Shown one piece after another: positions 45,562 through 53,614 of a DNA stretch of 64,000 bases (position 1 is its first letter; each line of letters opens with the position of its first letter). The notes under the pieces were generated by a model that saw only the letters and a program-made list of their open reading frames with translations, searched no databases and was not told the origin of the DNA. The stretch is from NCBI RefSeq assembly GCF_009806985.1, contig NZ_WUAX01000008.1, forward strand, positions 89,794 to 153,793, in the 5' to 3' direction. Origin of the DNA: Halorubrum sp. JWXQ-INN 858. Lineage in GTDB: Archaea > Halobacteriota > Halobacteria > Halobacteriales > Haloferacaceae. The translations under genes and the position numbers were made by a program.

Positions 45562-47100
45562 ATGACACAGTACGTCGGCGCGATAGACCAGGGGACGACA
45601 GGCACACGGTTTATGGTGTTCGACCACAGCGGACAGGTGGTCGCGAACGCCTACGAGAAACACGAGCAGATCTATCCGGAGCCCGGCTGGGTCGAACACG
45701 ACCCGATGGAGATCTGGGACAACACGAAGGGCGTCATCAACGAGGCGCTCTCGCGGGCCGACATCGGCCCGGACCAGCTCGCCGCGATCGGGGTGACGAA
45801 CCAGCGCGAGACGACCGTGCTGTGGGACGCGGAGAGCGGACAGCCGGTACACAACGCCATCGTCTGGCAGGACCGCCGGACGACCGACCGCGTGGAGGAT
45901 CTGAAGGACGACGACTGGGCGGGTCCGATCCGTGAGAAGACCGGCCTCGAGGTCGACGCCTACTTCTCGGCGACGAAGGCCGAGTGGCTGCTCGAGAACT
46001 CCGACCCGATCAAGCTCCAGCGGTCCCGTCCCGAGGACATCAAGGATCGTGCGGCCGACGGCGAGATCCTCTTCGGCACGATCGACACGTGGCTCATCTG
46101 GAAGCTGACGGGCAACCACATCACCGACGTGACGAACGCCTCCCGGACGATGCTGTACAACATCCGCGACGCGGAATGGGACGACGAGCTCCTCGAGGAG
46201 TTCGACGTCCCGGAGGCGATGCTGCCCGAGGTCCGTCCCTCCTCCGACGAGGAGACGTACGGCTCGACCGACGCGGACGGCTTCCTCGGCGAGGCCGTTC
46301 CCGTCGCCGGCGCGCTCGGCGACCAGCAGGCGGCGCTGTTCGGCCAGACCTGTTTCGACGCCGGCGACGCGAAGAACACCTACGGGACGGGGAGTTTCTT
46401 CCTCATGAACACCGGCGAGGAGGCCGTCTCCTCCGACCACGGCCTGCTCACGACGATCGGGTTCCAGCGCTCCGGCGAGCCGATCCAGTACGCCCTCGAG
46501 GGGGCGATCTTCGCCACCGGGGCCGCGATCGAGTGGCTCGAGGACGTCGAACTCATCGACAACGCGGCCCAGACCGAGGAGCTCGCGCGGGAGGTCGACT
46601 CCACGGACGGCGTCTACTTCGTCCCCGCGTTCACCGGGCTCGGCGCGCCCCATTGGGACCAGCGCGCCCGCGCGACGATCCTCGGGATGACTCGCGGCAC
46701 CGAGAAGTCCCACCTCGTGCGGGCGACCCTCGAGTCCATCGCTTTCCAGACGCGCGACGTCACCGAGGCGATGGTTCAGGACGCGGACATCGACCTCACC
46801 AGCCTGCGCGTCGACGGCGGGGCGGTGAAGAACAACTTCCTCTGTCAGCTCCAGTCGAACATCATGGACACGGAGATCGTTCGCCCCGAAGTCGACGAGA
46901 CCACCGCGCTCGGGTCCGCGTACGCGGCCGGGCTCGCCGTCGGCTACTGGGAGACGGTCGACGAGCTCCGCGACAACTGGCAGATCGACCGTGAGTTCAC
47001 GCCCGACGACGACCGCGGGGACGTCGACCGGCGCTACGGTCGCTGGAGCGAGGCGGTCGAGCGCTCGAAGGACTGGGCCCGTGACGAGGAGGAGGAGTAG
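45562..47100 (+). CDS. glpK: Glycerol kinase
   Basis: The 512-residue FGGY kinase phosphorylates glycerol to sn-glycerol-3-phosphate. It starts QYVGAIDQGTTGTRFMVFDH (phosphate-1 loop); later come VTNQRETTVLWD, AGALGDQQAALFGQTCFDAG, KNTYGTGSFFLMNTG and LRVDGGAVKNNFLCQLQSNI. The start is fixed by homology and by the preceding Shine-Dalgarno-like site. It is divergent from glpABC and is followed 3 bases after its stop by a membrane-protein gene, making one glycerol-utilisation locus. In haloarchaea glycerol from Dunaliella is a major carbon source. The acidic tail (RDEEEE) suits a haloarchaeal protein. Confidence 0.97.
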   Translation: MTQYVGAIDQGTTGTRFMVFDHSGQVVANAYEKHEQIYPEPGWVEHDPMEIWDNTKGVINEALSRADIGPDQLAAIGVTNQRETTVLWDAESGQPVHNAIVWQDRRTTDRVEDLKDDDWAGPIREKTGLEVDAYFSATKAEWLLENSDPIKLQRSRPEDIKDRAADGEILFGTIDTWLIWKLTGNHITDVTNASRTMLYNIRDAEWDDELLEEFDVPEAMLPEVRPSSDEETYGSTDADGFLGEAVPVAGALGDQQAALFGQTCFDAGDAKNTYGTGSFFLMNTGEEAVSSDHGLLTTIGFQRSGEPIQYALEGAIFATGAAIEWLEDVELIDNAAQTEELAREVDSTDGVYFVPAFTGLGAPHWDQRARATILGMTRGTEKSHLVRATLESIAFQTRDVTEAMVQDADIDLTSLRVDGGAVKNNFLCQLQSNIMDTEIVRPEVDETTALGSAYAAGLAVGYWETVDELRDNWQIDREFTPDDDRGDVDRRYGRWSEAVERSKDWARDEEEE

Positions 47101-47103
47101 TAC

Positions 47104-48207
47104 ATGACCTCCGCAGTCGCGATGGCACTGTTAGCGAGCGGTGACGCGCTGACGCAGGCGTCCGGTTGGACCCCCGGGTCGCTCGACGCGATCCTCGACG
47201 TCCTCCTCGATCCGACGATCTGGCTCGGGGCGGCCGCGGGCGGGGCGTTCGGGGCCGCACTCGGCGCGCTCCCGGCGTTCGTCTTCACCGGGTTCCTCGT
47301 CATCGCCGGCGTCTTCGGCGGCGACGCGGCCGGCGGGGCCGGCGTCGACGTCGGCTTCGGTCCGGTGTTCGGTCCGCACATCTCCTTCGCCGGAGGTGCC
47401 GCGGCGGCAGCGTACGCCGCCAGCAAGGGCGACGTGGGATCCGGTTTCGACTACCACAACGCCAAGGACATCACCGTCGCGTTGGGGAGTCGACCGGACA
47501 TCCTCGCCGTCGGTGCGGCCTTCGGCGTGTTCGGCATCCTGGTCGAACAGGTGCTCCGAAACGGCGCGTTCCCGACGGACCCGATCGCGTTCACCGTCGT
47601 CGCCAGCGCGATCGCCCACCGGGTCGTCTTCGGCTACTCGGTCATCGGCGTGGTCAGCGACAAGGCGAACGGCTACATGGACATGGGGCCGTTCGAGCGC
47701 GAGGAGATGCGCTCGGACGGGGAGGTCCCGGGCGACGGCGACAAGGACGGGACGGACCGTCTCGCCGTCGAGCCGTGGCTTCCGAACATGTACAAGTGGT
47801 CACACGTCGCGTCGATCGGGCTGGTCGCCGGGTTGGCCGGCGCGTACGCCGCGATCCAGACGGGGAGCCCGTTCCTCGGGTTCGGCATCAGCGCGGCGTC
47901 GCTGCTGTTCTTGAACCTCGGGATCGGGAAGATCCCGGTCACCCACCACATGACGCTGCCGGCGGCGACGGCGTATCTCGCGACGGCCGGAACGGGATAC
48001 AGCCCGATCACGGCGTTGGCGATAGCCGGGCTGTTCGGCGTGCTCGGTGCCCTCGTCGGCGAGGCGTTCCAGCGCGTCTTCTACGCCCACGGCGACACCC
48101 ACGTGGACCCGCCCGCGGCCTCGATCGCGATCACCCACACGTTCATCGCGATCCTGTCGATCCTCGGGATCCTCGGGTCGGCCGTGTGGGTTCCCGGGGC
48201 GGTCTAA
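47104..48207 (+). CDS. Multi-pass membrane protein of the glycerol operon, candidate glycerol transporter
   Basis: The 367-residue protein has about 8-10 hydrophobic helices (for example PTIWLGAAAGGAFGAALGAL, IASIGLVAGLAGAYAAIQTG-like spans and FIAILSILGILGSAVW). An internal soluble loop near 195-220 contains EVPGDGDKDGTDR. It begins 3 bases after glpK, so it is surely co-transcribed and probably translationally coupled. From memory, the equivalent gene in Haloferax glycerol operons has been proposed as a glycerol uptake protein. It is not an aquaglyceroporin: no NPA boxes are visible. Uptake of glycerol is therefore inference from position. Confidence 0.82.
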   Translation: MTSAVAMALLASGDALTQASGWTPGSLDAILDVLLDPTIWLGAAAGGAFGAALGALPAFVFTGFLVIAGVFGGDAAGGAGVDVGFGPVFGPHISFAGGAAAAAYAASKGDVGSGFDYHNAKDITVALGSRPDILAVGAAFGVFGILVEQVLRNGAFPTDPIAFTVVASAIAHRVVFGYSVIGVVSDKANGYMDMGPFEREEMRSDGEVPGDGDKDGTDRLAVEPWLPNMYKWSHVASIGLVAGLAGAYAAIQTGSPFLGFGISAASLLFLNLGIGKIPVTHHMTLPAATAYLATAGTGYSPITALAIAGLFGVLGALVGEAFQRVFYAHGDTHVDPPAASIAITHTFIAILSILGILGSAVWVPGAV

Positions 48208-48231
48208 CGCCCACCTGCGGCGAGGACTTTT

Positions 48232-48633
48232 TCAGGCGGCCGGCAGCCACGACGCGAGAACGACGTACACCACCCCACCGGAGATGACCCCGACACCGAC
48301 CGCAGCGAGGAACCCGTGACCGAACACGAACGCGGCGAGCGCGGCGAGCGCCAGGGCGACCAGCGCGAGGCCCGCCGCCCCGTGGTGATAGTTCCCGGTC
48401 AGCGGGTGGTCGTGGATCGCGGTCCGCTCCGCCTCGGGCACCCGGGTGCTCGCGTGGTACGGGACGTATATCCGCACGCCGATGGCCGCGGCCGCCGCGA
48501 CGATCGATGCGAACTGCACGTCCCCCGCCGTTCGGCGAGCGAGCAGGAAGGCCGCGATCGCGACGCCGAGCGCGATCACCTTGCTCCACTTGTCGGCGGT
48601 CACGACCGACTCGTGGAATTCCTGGTTCGTCAT
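48232..48633 (-). CDS. Small four-helix membrane protein of unknown function
   Basis: A 133-residue protein: a soluble N-terminus (MTNQEFHESVVTADKWSKVI), two helices (VIALGVAIAAFLLARR, VQFASIVAAAAAIGVRIYVP), a polar loop with HDHPLTGNYHH, and two more helices (AAGLALVALALAALAAFVFG, GVGVISGGVVYVVLAS). The histidine-rich loop might bind metal, but this is only a suggestion. The ATG at 48633 is preferred to the GTG at 48639. It is convergent with the glycerol membrane-protein gene. Family not recognised. Confidence 0.72.
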   Translation of the reverse strand: MTNQEFHESVVTADKWSKVIALGVAIAAFLLARRTAGDVQFASIVAAAAAIGVRIYVPYHASTRVPEAERTAIHDHPLTGNYHHGAAGLALVALALAALAAFVFGHGFLAAVGVGVISGGVVYVVLASWLPAA

Positions 48634-48787
48634 GTCCACGCGGAGACCGCCGGGCGTGTTAAGTGTGTGGACGTCCCGGAGGCCCGCCCTCCGATCACCC
48701 GATCCCGTCCGCTGCCCGTCCGTGCCTGTCCGCAGCCTATCCGTACCCGTCCGCTACCCACACGTACCGGACGTCGACGCCGATCGG

Positions 48788-48850
48788 CCCGCCAGACCCG
48801 ATCCACCCGCCCGACCCGATCCGCCTGCCGGACCCGAGTCCGCCCGACCC
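48788..48850. repeat. Tandem repeat, 18-bp unit, about 3.5 copies
   Basis: Units of the form CCCGCCnGACCCGATCC start at 48788, 48806 and 48824, with a partial after. More degenerate GTCCG-rich repetition precedes it from about 48700. The array ends about 10 bases before the TATA-like GGTTTTACAA of the next gene. Confidence 0.85.
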
Positions 48851-48860
48851 GCTGCGGGGT

Positions 48861-48870
48861 GGTTTTACAA
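48861..48870 (+). promoter_or_regulatory. TATA-like element of the 66-residue membrane-protein gene
   Basis: GGTTTTACAA is centred 27 bases before the ATG at 48893 and supports this very short gene as real. Confidence 0.5.
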
Positions 48871-48892
48871 CCCCGGGCGACGATCGGCGGCC

Positions 48893-49093
48893 ATGGCGAT
48901 CCTGGGGCTCAACAGGCGGGACGGACGGAACCTGATCGTGGTGATGCTCGTCGTCACGGTCGTCATGGCGGTCCTCGCGGAGGGGTCGGCCGGGATCCGG
49001 CTCCTGGCCGGCGTGCTCGCCGGCCTCATCAGCGCCGGCTTCTTCGTCGTCTCGACGCTCCTGATCAACCGGTACAAGCCCGACCACTGGTAA
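48893..49093 (+). CDS. 66-residue two-helix membrane protein
   Basis: A tiny hydrophobic protein: MAILGLNRRDGRNLIVVMLV, a first helix ending VVMAVLAEGSAG, and a second helix (LLAGVLAGLISAGFFVVSTL) ending LINRYKPDHW. It has its own well-placed TATA-like element and lies just upstream of the Orc1/Cdc6-like gene in the same direction. Function unknown; such proteins can be membrane regulators or subunits. The charged ends with a KPDHW tail look deliberate rather than random. Confidence 0.68.
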   Translation: MAILGLNRRDGRNLIVVMLVVTVVMAVLAEGSAGIRLLAGVLAGLISAGFFVVSTLLINRYKPDHW

Positions 49094-49148
49094 GGGCCGG
49101 GACGGGTGGGCTGTGCCCCTCCGTCGCCGATGACGATAGTTCGGGCCG

Positions 49149-49158
49149 GTTTTATACC
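49149..49158 (+). promoter_or_regulatory. TATA box of the Orc1/Cdc6-like gene
   Basis: GTTTTATACC is centred 26 bases before the GTG at 49179. Confidence 0.6.
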
Positions 49159-49178
49159 ACCCTTCCGGAGGGTGCAAC

Positions 49179-50339
49179 GTGAACATCGACGACCGGATCG
49201 AGCGGCGACTCGGGTACGACGCCAGCGCGGGCGTCGTCGTCGACCCCGACGCCGTCTCCCCCGTCACCCACCCGCCCTCGCCGACGGGTCGCGGGCCCGA
49301 CCTGGAGCGACTGCTCGACGTCCTCGACCCTGCCTTTGCCGGAGCGCTCCCGCCGAGCATCTACGTCCACGGGCCCAAAGGGAGCGGGAAATCCGCGATC
49401 ATCTCCGCGCTCTTCGGCCGCCTGTCGACGTACGGCGGGCGGCGACAGTCGATCCAGACGTCGACCCGCGCCGTCGACCCGACCCTCCCGGAGTTCGTCC
49501 ACGTCGACACCCGGCGCGCCGCCACGCGCTTCCGTCTCTACCACGACACACTGGCGGCGGTCAGCGACGAGCGAGTCCCCGACCACGGGATCGGGACCGC
49601 GGACCTCGCGGCGGAGCTCGAGGCGACGGTCCGCACGGGCACGGACGTCGTCGTCGCGCTCGACCACGCGAACGAACCGGAGACCCCCGACGTCCCGACG
49701 CTCGTGGAGTGGCTCTCCGACGTGACGGACCGGCTCGTACCGGTCTGTCTCGGCCGCGAGCCGCCCGACTCGATAGACTGGCGTCCCGAGGTGACCATCG
49801 GGTTCGACCGGTACCGGCACCACGTGCTCGTCGAGGTGTTGACGACCCGGACCTCGGCCGGGCTCGTCCGCAACGCGCTCACCCACGAACAGATCCGGGA
49901 CGTCTCCGAGTGGGCGGCGGGCGACGCCCACGACGCGCTGGCCGCCATCACGGGGGCCGCCTGGCACGCCGAGCGCGCCGGGGCCACGACGATCCGCCCC
50001 GCGGACCTCGACGCGGGCATCGCGGGGGTGCCGAAACCCTGCGTCTCGCTCGGGCGGGTGCTGGCGCTGTCGGACAGCCGACAGCGGCTGCTGTACGAGC
50101 TCGTGAGCCTCTCCGAGGCGGATCGCGAGTCGGTCAACGCGGCCACCGAGGCGATCGCCAGCACGGGGGACGTCGACCTGTCCGCGTCGACGGTGCGTCG
50201 GGTCCTGTACGAGCTCGCCGACGCGGGGCTGCTCGACCGGGTAACCGTCGAGCGCTCCGACGGGAAGGGTCGGCCGCCGAGCCGGCTCGTCCCGCGGTTC
50301 CCGACGCTCGTGTTCAAGGAGCTGTTCGAGCGTCGCTGA
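49179..50339 (+). CDS. Diverged Orc1/Cdc6-like AAA+ ATPase
   Basis: The 386-residue protein has the architecture of archaeal Orc1/Cdc6: an AAA+ domain with Walker A GPKGSGKSA (residues 65-73), a lid domain, and a C-terminal winged helix (RQRLLYELVSLSEADRESV, STVRRVLYELADAGLLDRVT). The Walker B position reads VVVALDHANEP near residue 140 rather than the usual acidic DEID/DEVD, so ATP hydrolysis may be impaired. The GTG start follows a clear TATA box. I see no origin-recognition-box repeats beside it, so it is probably not the initiator of a local origin. It may be a regulatory paralogue. Confidence 0.82.
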   Translation: MNIDDRIERRLGYDASAGVVVDPDAVSPVTHPPSPTGRGPDLERLLDVLDPAFAGALPPSIYVHGPKGSGKSAIISALFGRLSTYGGRRQSIQTSTRAVDPTLPEFVHVDTRRAATRFRLYHDTLAAVSDERVPDHGIGTADLAAELEATVRTGTDVVVALDHANEPETPDVPTLVEWLSDVTDRLVPVCLGREPPDSIDWRPEVTIGFDRYRHHVLVEVLTTRTSAGLVRNALTHEQIRDVSEWAAGDAHDALAAITGAAWHAERAGATTIRPADLDAGIAGVPKPCVSLGRVLALSDSRQRLLYELVSLSEADRESVNAATEAIASTGDVDLSASTVRRVLYELADAGLLDRVTVERSDGKGRPPSRLVPRFPTLVFKELFERR

Positions 50340-50402
50340 GGCGACCCGCCGACGCGGACCGGAGCGCAAGACAGTTCCCACGTCGCCTCCTGGGTTCGGC
50401 CG

Positions 50403-51092
50403 ATGGTTCCACCCCTCGTCCTCGACATCGACGGGACCCTGACGACCCCCGACCACCGGGTCGACCCGCGCGTGTTCGAGCTGCTGCCCGGCTGGGACGC
50501 GCCGGTCGTGCTCGCGACCGGGAAGGCGTTCCCGTACCCCGTCGCGCTCGCCGAGTTCCTCGGCCGTGACCACCTCGTCATCGCCGAGAACGGCGGCGTG
50601 ATCTACGACGGCGTGGAGACGACGATCGACGGCGATCCGGACCGGTGTTGGGCGGTCGTCGAGGCGTTCCTCGAGCGCGGCGGCGATCTCGGGTGGGGCG
50701 GCGACGACACGGTCAACCGCTGGCGGGAGACGGAGGTCGCCCTCTCGATCGACGTCGACGAGCGGCTCCTCCGGGAGGTCGCCGCGGAGTTCGGCCCGGG
50801 GGTCGAGGTCGTCGACACGGGCTACGCGTACCACGTCAAGTCGCCGGACGTGTCGAAGGGGGCGGCCCTCGAGACCCTCGCCGACTCGATCGGGCTGTCC
50901 CCGGCGTCGTTCGTCGCCGTCGGCGACAGCGAGAACGACGTGTCGACGTTCGAGCGGGCGGGCAAGTCGTACGCGGTCGCTAACGCGGACGACGCGGCGA
51001 GCGGGGCGGCCGACCACGTCCTCGATCGGGGCTACATGGACGGCACGGCGGCCGCCCTCGAGGCGCTCCGCGACGGGGTGTCGCCCGTCTGA
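50403..51092 (+). CDS. Phosphoglycolate phosphatase, archaeal HAD type
   Basis: A 229-residue HAD (Cof/SPP-like) phosphatase: motif I VLDIDGTLTT, motif II VLATGKAFPY, a conserved IAENGGVIYDG, and motifs III/IV VSKGAALETLAD and VGDSENDVSTFERAG. This is the layout of the archaeal phosphoglycolate phosphatase family, which removes 2-phosphoglycolate, a metabolic dead end. A sucrose-phosphatase-like substrate is the alternative. The gene begins 63 bases after the Orc-like gene on the same strand. Confidence 0.9.
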   Translation: MVPPLVLDIDGTLTTPDHRVDPRVFELLPGWDAPVVLATGKAFPYPVALAEFLGRDHLVIAENGGVIYDGVETTIDGDPDRCWAVVEAFLERGGDLGWGGDDTVNRWRETEVALSIDVDERLLREVAAEFGPGVEVVDTGYAYHVKSPDVSKGAALETLADSIGLSPASFVAVGDSENDVSTFERAGKSYAVANADDAASGAADHVLDRGYMDGTAAALEALRDGVSPV

Positions 51093-51126
51093 ACCTGTCG
51101 GGCGGGCCCGCGATCGATCCGAGCCG

Positions 51127-51190
51127 GAACGATGAAACCGGGACGACGAACGGGTCCGGAACGACGAACGGGTCCGGGACGACGAAACGG
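51127..51190. repeat. Tandem repeat, 18-bp unit, about 3.5 copies
   Basis: Units GGACGACGAACGGGTCCG start at 51141 and 51159 (one mismatch), flanked by partial copies at 51127 and 51177. The array lies between the phosphatase stop and the next start. Confidence 0.88.
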
Positions 51191-51219
51191 ACAGATACCT
51201 ACGGGCCGTACCCTCGGTC

Positions 51220-51684
51220 GTGTACGCCGGACTCACGAACACCCCGTGTTGTCTCTGCGGTCGCGAGGAGACGTCCACCCGGATCGCCGTCCCGCCGCGG
51301 GCACTCACGCTGCTGCGGAACGGCGAGCCGATCGCCTGGCGTGACGTCGTCGGCCCGGTCACCATCCGGTTCTGTGCGGACGACTGGTCGGTGGTTCGCG
51401 ACCTCGCGATCCGGATGGACACCCATCCGCTCTCGCGCTGTAACGCGGCGTACGCCTCGTTCGACCTCCGTGAGGACCACGAGGCGTTGTTGAGCGCGAC
51501 GAAGGAGGCGACGGACCAGACGGCACTCGAGGAGCGGCTCGCGTCGCGGGCGACCGAGACGCTCGATGCGGTCGACGACCCTTATACCGAAGAGCGGGAC
51601 GTCGTCGAGGCGATCGTGGTCCTGCGCGCGCTCGAGGAACTCGGTGTGTGGGACGCGGACGCCCCCGCCGACGCGGGTCGATAA
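51220..51684 (+). CDS. Conserved haloarchaeal-type protein with N-terminal cysteine knuckle
   Basis: A 154-residue acidic protein with GTG start. The N-terminus NTPCCLCGREETS, with FCADDWSV 40 residues later, looks like a zinc-binding knuckle. The rest is helical and charged (REDHEALLSATKEATDQ, ERDVVEAIVVLRALEEL). No enzyme motif is visible and I do not recognise the family. No strong TATA-like element lies at -27, so the start is uncertain. It is convergent with acylphosphatase. Confidence 0.7.
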   Translation: MYAGLTNTPCCLCGREETSTRIAVPPRALTLLRNGEPIAWRDVVGPVTIRFCADDWSVVRDLAIRMDTHPLSRCNAAYASFDLREDHEALLSATKEATDQTALEERLASRATETLDAVDDPYTEERDVVEAIVVLRALEELGVWDADAPADAGR

Positions 51685-51718
51685 CTCCGCCCCGCCGACG
51701 TGGGTCGGTGAGCCCGCC

Positions 51719-51997
51719 TCACCGACGGATCTCGAACCCGTCGATCCCCTCCGGATCGCCGTACTCGACGTCGACCGCGTCGACCTCGGCCGCCGGGCTC
51801 CCCGTCTCGCACCACTCGACCATGTCACGGACGGCCCCCTCAGGCCCCTCGAACGTCGCCTCCACGCGCCCGTCGTCGAGGTTTCGGACCCAGCCGTCGA
51901 CGCCCGCCTCGCGCGCGGCGTCCCGAGTCGTCGCTCGATAGAAGACGCCCTGAACGGTTCCGGAGACGAACACGTGCGCACGGACTCGATCGGTCAT
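51719..51997 (-). CDS. acyP: Acylphosphatase
   Basis: The 92-residue protein has the complete acylphosphatase fold and signature: RAHVFVSGTVQGVFYRATTR with the phosphate-binding loop and catalytic arginine, then GVDGWVRNLDDGRVEATFEG with the catalytic asparagine. It hydrolyses carboxyl-phosphate bonds such as acetyl phosphate or 1,3-bisphosphoglycerate. The start at 51997 (MTDRVRAHVF) gives the normal length; a longer in-frame reading to 52141 is not family-like. A CTTTTTAAG-like element (CGACCGGCGGCTTAAAAA on the other strand, near 52020-52028) supports it. Confidence 0.95.
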   Translation of the reverse strand: MTDRVRAHVFVSGTVQGVFYRATTRDAAREAGVDGWVRNLDDGRVEATFEGPEGAVRDMVEWCETGSPAAEVDAVDVEYGDPEGIDGFEIRR

Positions 51998-52143
51998 CGA
52001 TCCCCGATCCGGCCGCCGGTCGCTTAAAAACCACGGGACGGGGACGCCGGTCGTCGCCGGTTCCGGGCCGCCGACGCGACGAGGTCCACCGCCGGTGGCC
52101 CGGGACCGACGGCTACTAACTCCCCGCGCTCGACGCGCCACGT

Positions 52144-53586
52144 ATGGACCTGTTCGGAACGGCCGGTATCCGCGGCGGCGTCGACGACCGGGTAACCCCC
52201 GACCTCGCGCTCGCGGTCGGCCGCGCGGTGGCGGCTGAGATCCGTGAACCGAGCGTCGAGACGACGGGGGGTACCCCCGCGTCCGAGGGGACTCCCGAGG
52301 TCGTCGTCGCTCGCGACGGCCGCGTGACCGGCCCGGCGATCGCCGCCGCGATGGAGGCGGGCCTCTCCTCGGGCGGCGTCCGCGTCCGTCGGGCGGGACA
52401 GCTCCCGACGCCGGGGCTCGCGTACGCCTCCCGCGGCCGCTACGGGGTCGCGCTGACGGCCTCGCACAACCCGCCCGCGGACAACGGCATCAAGCTGTTC
52501 CGCGACGGGACGGAGTTCGGCGACGACCTCGAGGCGGCCGTCGAGGAGCGCGTCGCGGACGACCCCGAACCAATGCCGTGGGACGAGTGGACCGGATCGA
52601 CCCGGATCGACCCGCTGGACGGCTACCTCGACGCCGTCGTCGCGTACGCGGAGGACTTCGGCGCGGACCTCGACGGGCTCCGCGTCGCCGTCGACTGCGG
52701 CAACGGTATGGCCGCGCCGGCGACGCCGACGGTCCTCCGCGAGCTCGGCGCGACCGTCGTCACCCTCAACGGGAACGTCGACGGTCACTTCCCCGGGCGC
52801 GGGAGCAAGCCGACCCCCGAAACGCTGCGGGACCTCCGCGCGTTCGTCGCGGACGCCAACGAAGGGGTCGACGAGCCCGGCCGGGGCGGCGACGGGTTCG
52901 CCTTCGGGATCGGTCACGACGGCGACGCCGACCGGATCGTCGTGATCGACGCGGACGGCGAGGTCGTCCACGAGGACACGGTGCTGGCGGTGCTCGCGGA
53001 GGCGTACACCCGCCGGAGCGACGCCGCCGACCCCGTGGTCGTGACCACGCCGAACGCCTCCGGCCGCATCGACGAGCGCGTCACCGCGGCCGGCGGTCGC
53101 GTCGAGCGGGTCCGGCTGGGGGCCCTCCACGAGGGGATCGCCGCGGTCCGGGCCGAAGCGGACGACGGCGGGACCGACGTCGCGTTCGCCGCGGAGCCGT
53201 GGAAACACGTCCACGTCCCCTTCGGCGGCTGGATCGACGGCGTCTGTTCGGCGGCCGTCATCGCCCGGCTGGTCGCCGCCGAAGGGCTCGGGGCCCTCCG
53301 TGACCCCGTCACCGAACGACCGTACCGGAAGGTCAGCATCGACTGTCCGGACGACCGGAAGGAGGCGGCGATGGCGCGGCTCGAAACGGCGCTGCAGGAG
53401 GCGTTTCCCGACGCGTCCGTCGACACCGATCACGGGGTCAGACTGGGATTCCCGGACGCGTCGTGGACGCTGGTTCGACCGTCGGGGACCGAGGCGTACG
53501 TCCGGGTGTACGCCGAGAGCGACGCCGTCGACGATCTCGTCGCGACCGTCCGGTCGGTCGTCGAGGCGGCGATCGCGGACGCATAA
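52144..53586 (+). CDS. Phosphohexomutase (phosphoglucosamine/phosphoglucomutase/phosphomannomutase family)
   Basis: The 480-residue four-domain enzyme starts MDLFGTAGIRGGVDDRVTPD. The catalytic phosphoserine loop is ALTASHNPPADNGIKLF, the metal loop is FGIGHDGDADRIVVID, the sugar loop lies near AFAAEPWKHVHVPFGG and the phosphate-binding loop is VRPSGTEAYVRVYAES. It interconverts hexose-1- and -6-phosphates. Glucosamine-, glucose- and mannose-phosphate versions share these motifs, so I give no symbol. It diverges from acylphosphatase. Confidence 0.92.
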   Translation: MDLFGTAGIRGGVDDRVTPDLALAVGRAVAAEIREPSVETTGGTPASEGTPEVVVARDGRVTGPAIAAAMEAGLSSGGVRVRRAGQLPTPGLAYASRGRYGVALTASHNPPADNGIKLFRDGTEFGDDLEAAVEERVADDPEPMPWDEWTGSTRIDPLDGYLDAVVAYAEDFGADLDGLRVAVDCGNGMAAPATPTVLRELGATVVTLNGNVDGHFPGRGSKPTPETLRDLRAFVADANEGVDEPGRGGDGFAFGIGHDGDADRIVVIDADGEVVHEDTVLAVLAEAYTRRSDAADPVVVTTPNASGRIDERVTAAGGRVERVRLGALHEGIAAVRAEADDGGTDVAFAAEPWKHVHVPFGGWIDGVCSAAVIARLVAAEGLGALRDPVTERPYRKVSIDCPDDRKEAAMARLETALQEAFPDASVDTDHGVRLGFPDASWTLVRPSGTEAYVRVYAESDAVDDLVATVRSVVEAAIADA

Positions 53587-53614
53587 CGGGAGCGGCGGCC
53601 GGCCGGGGTCCGCT

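Noticed and set aside
49094..49178. Replication origin beside the Orc1/Cdc6-like gene
   Set aside because: The upstream gap is only 85 bases, and I find neither an AT-rich unwinding region nor inverted origin-box repeats.
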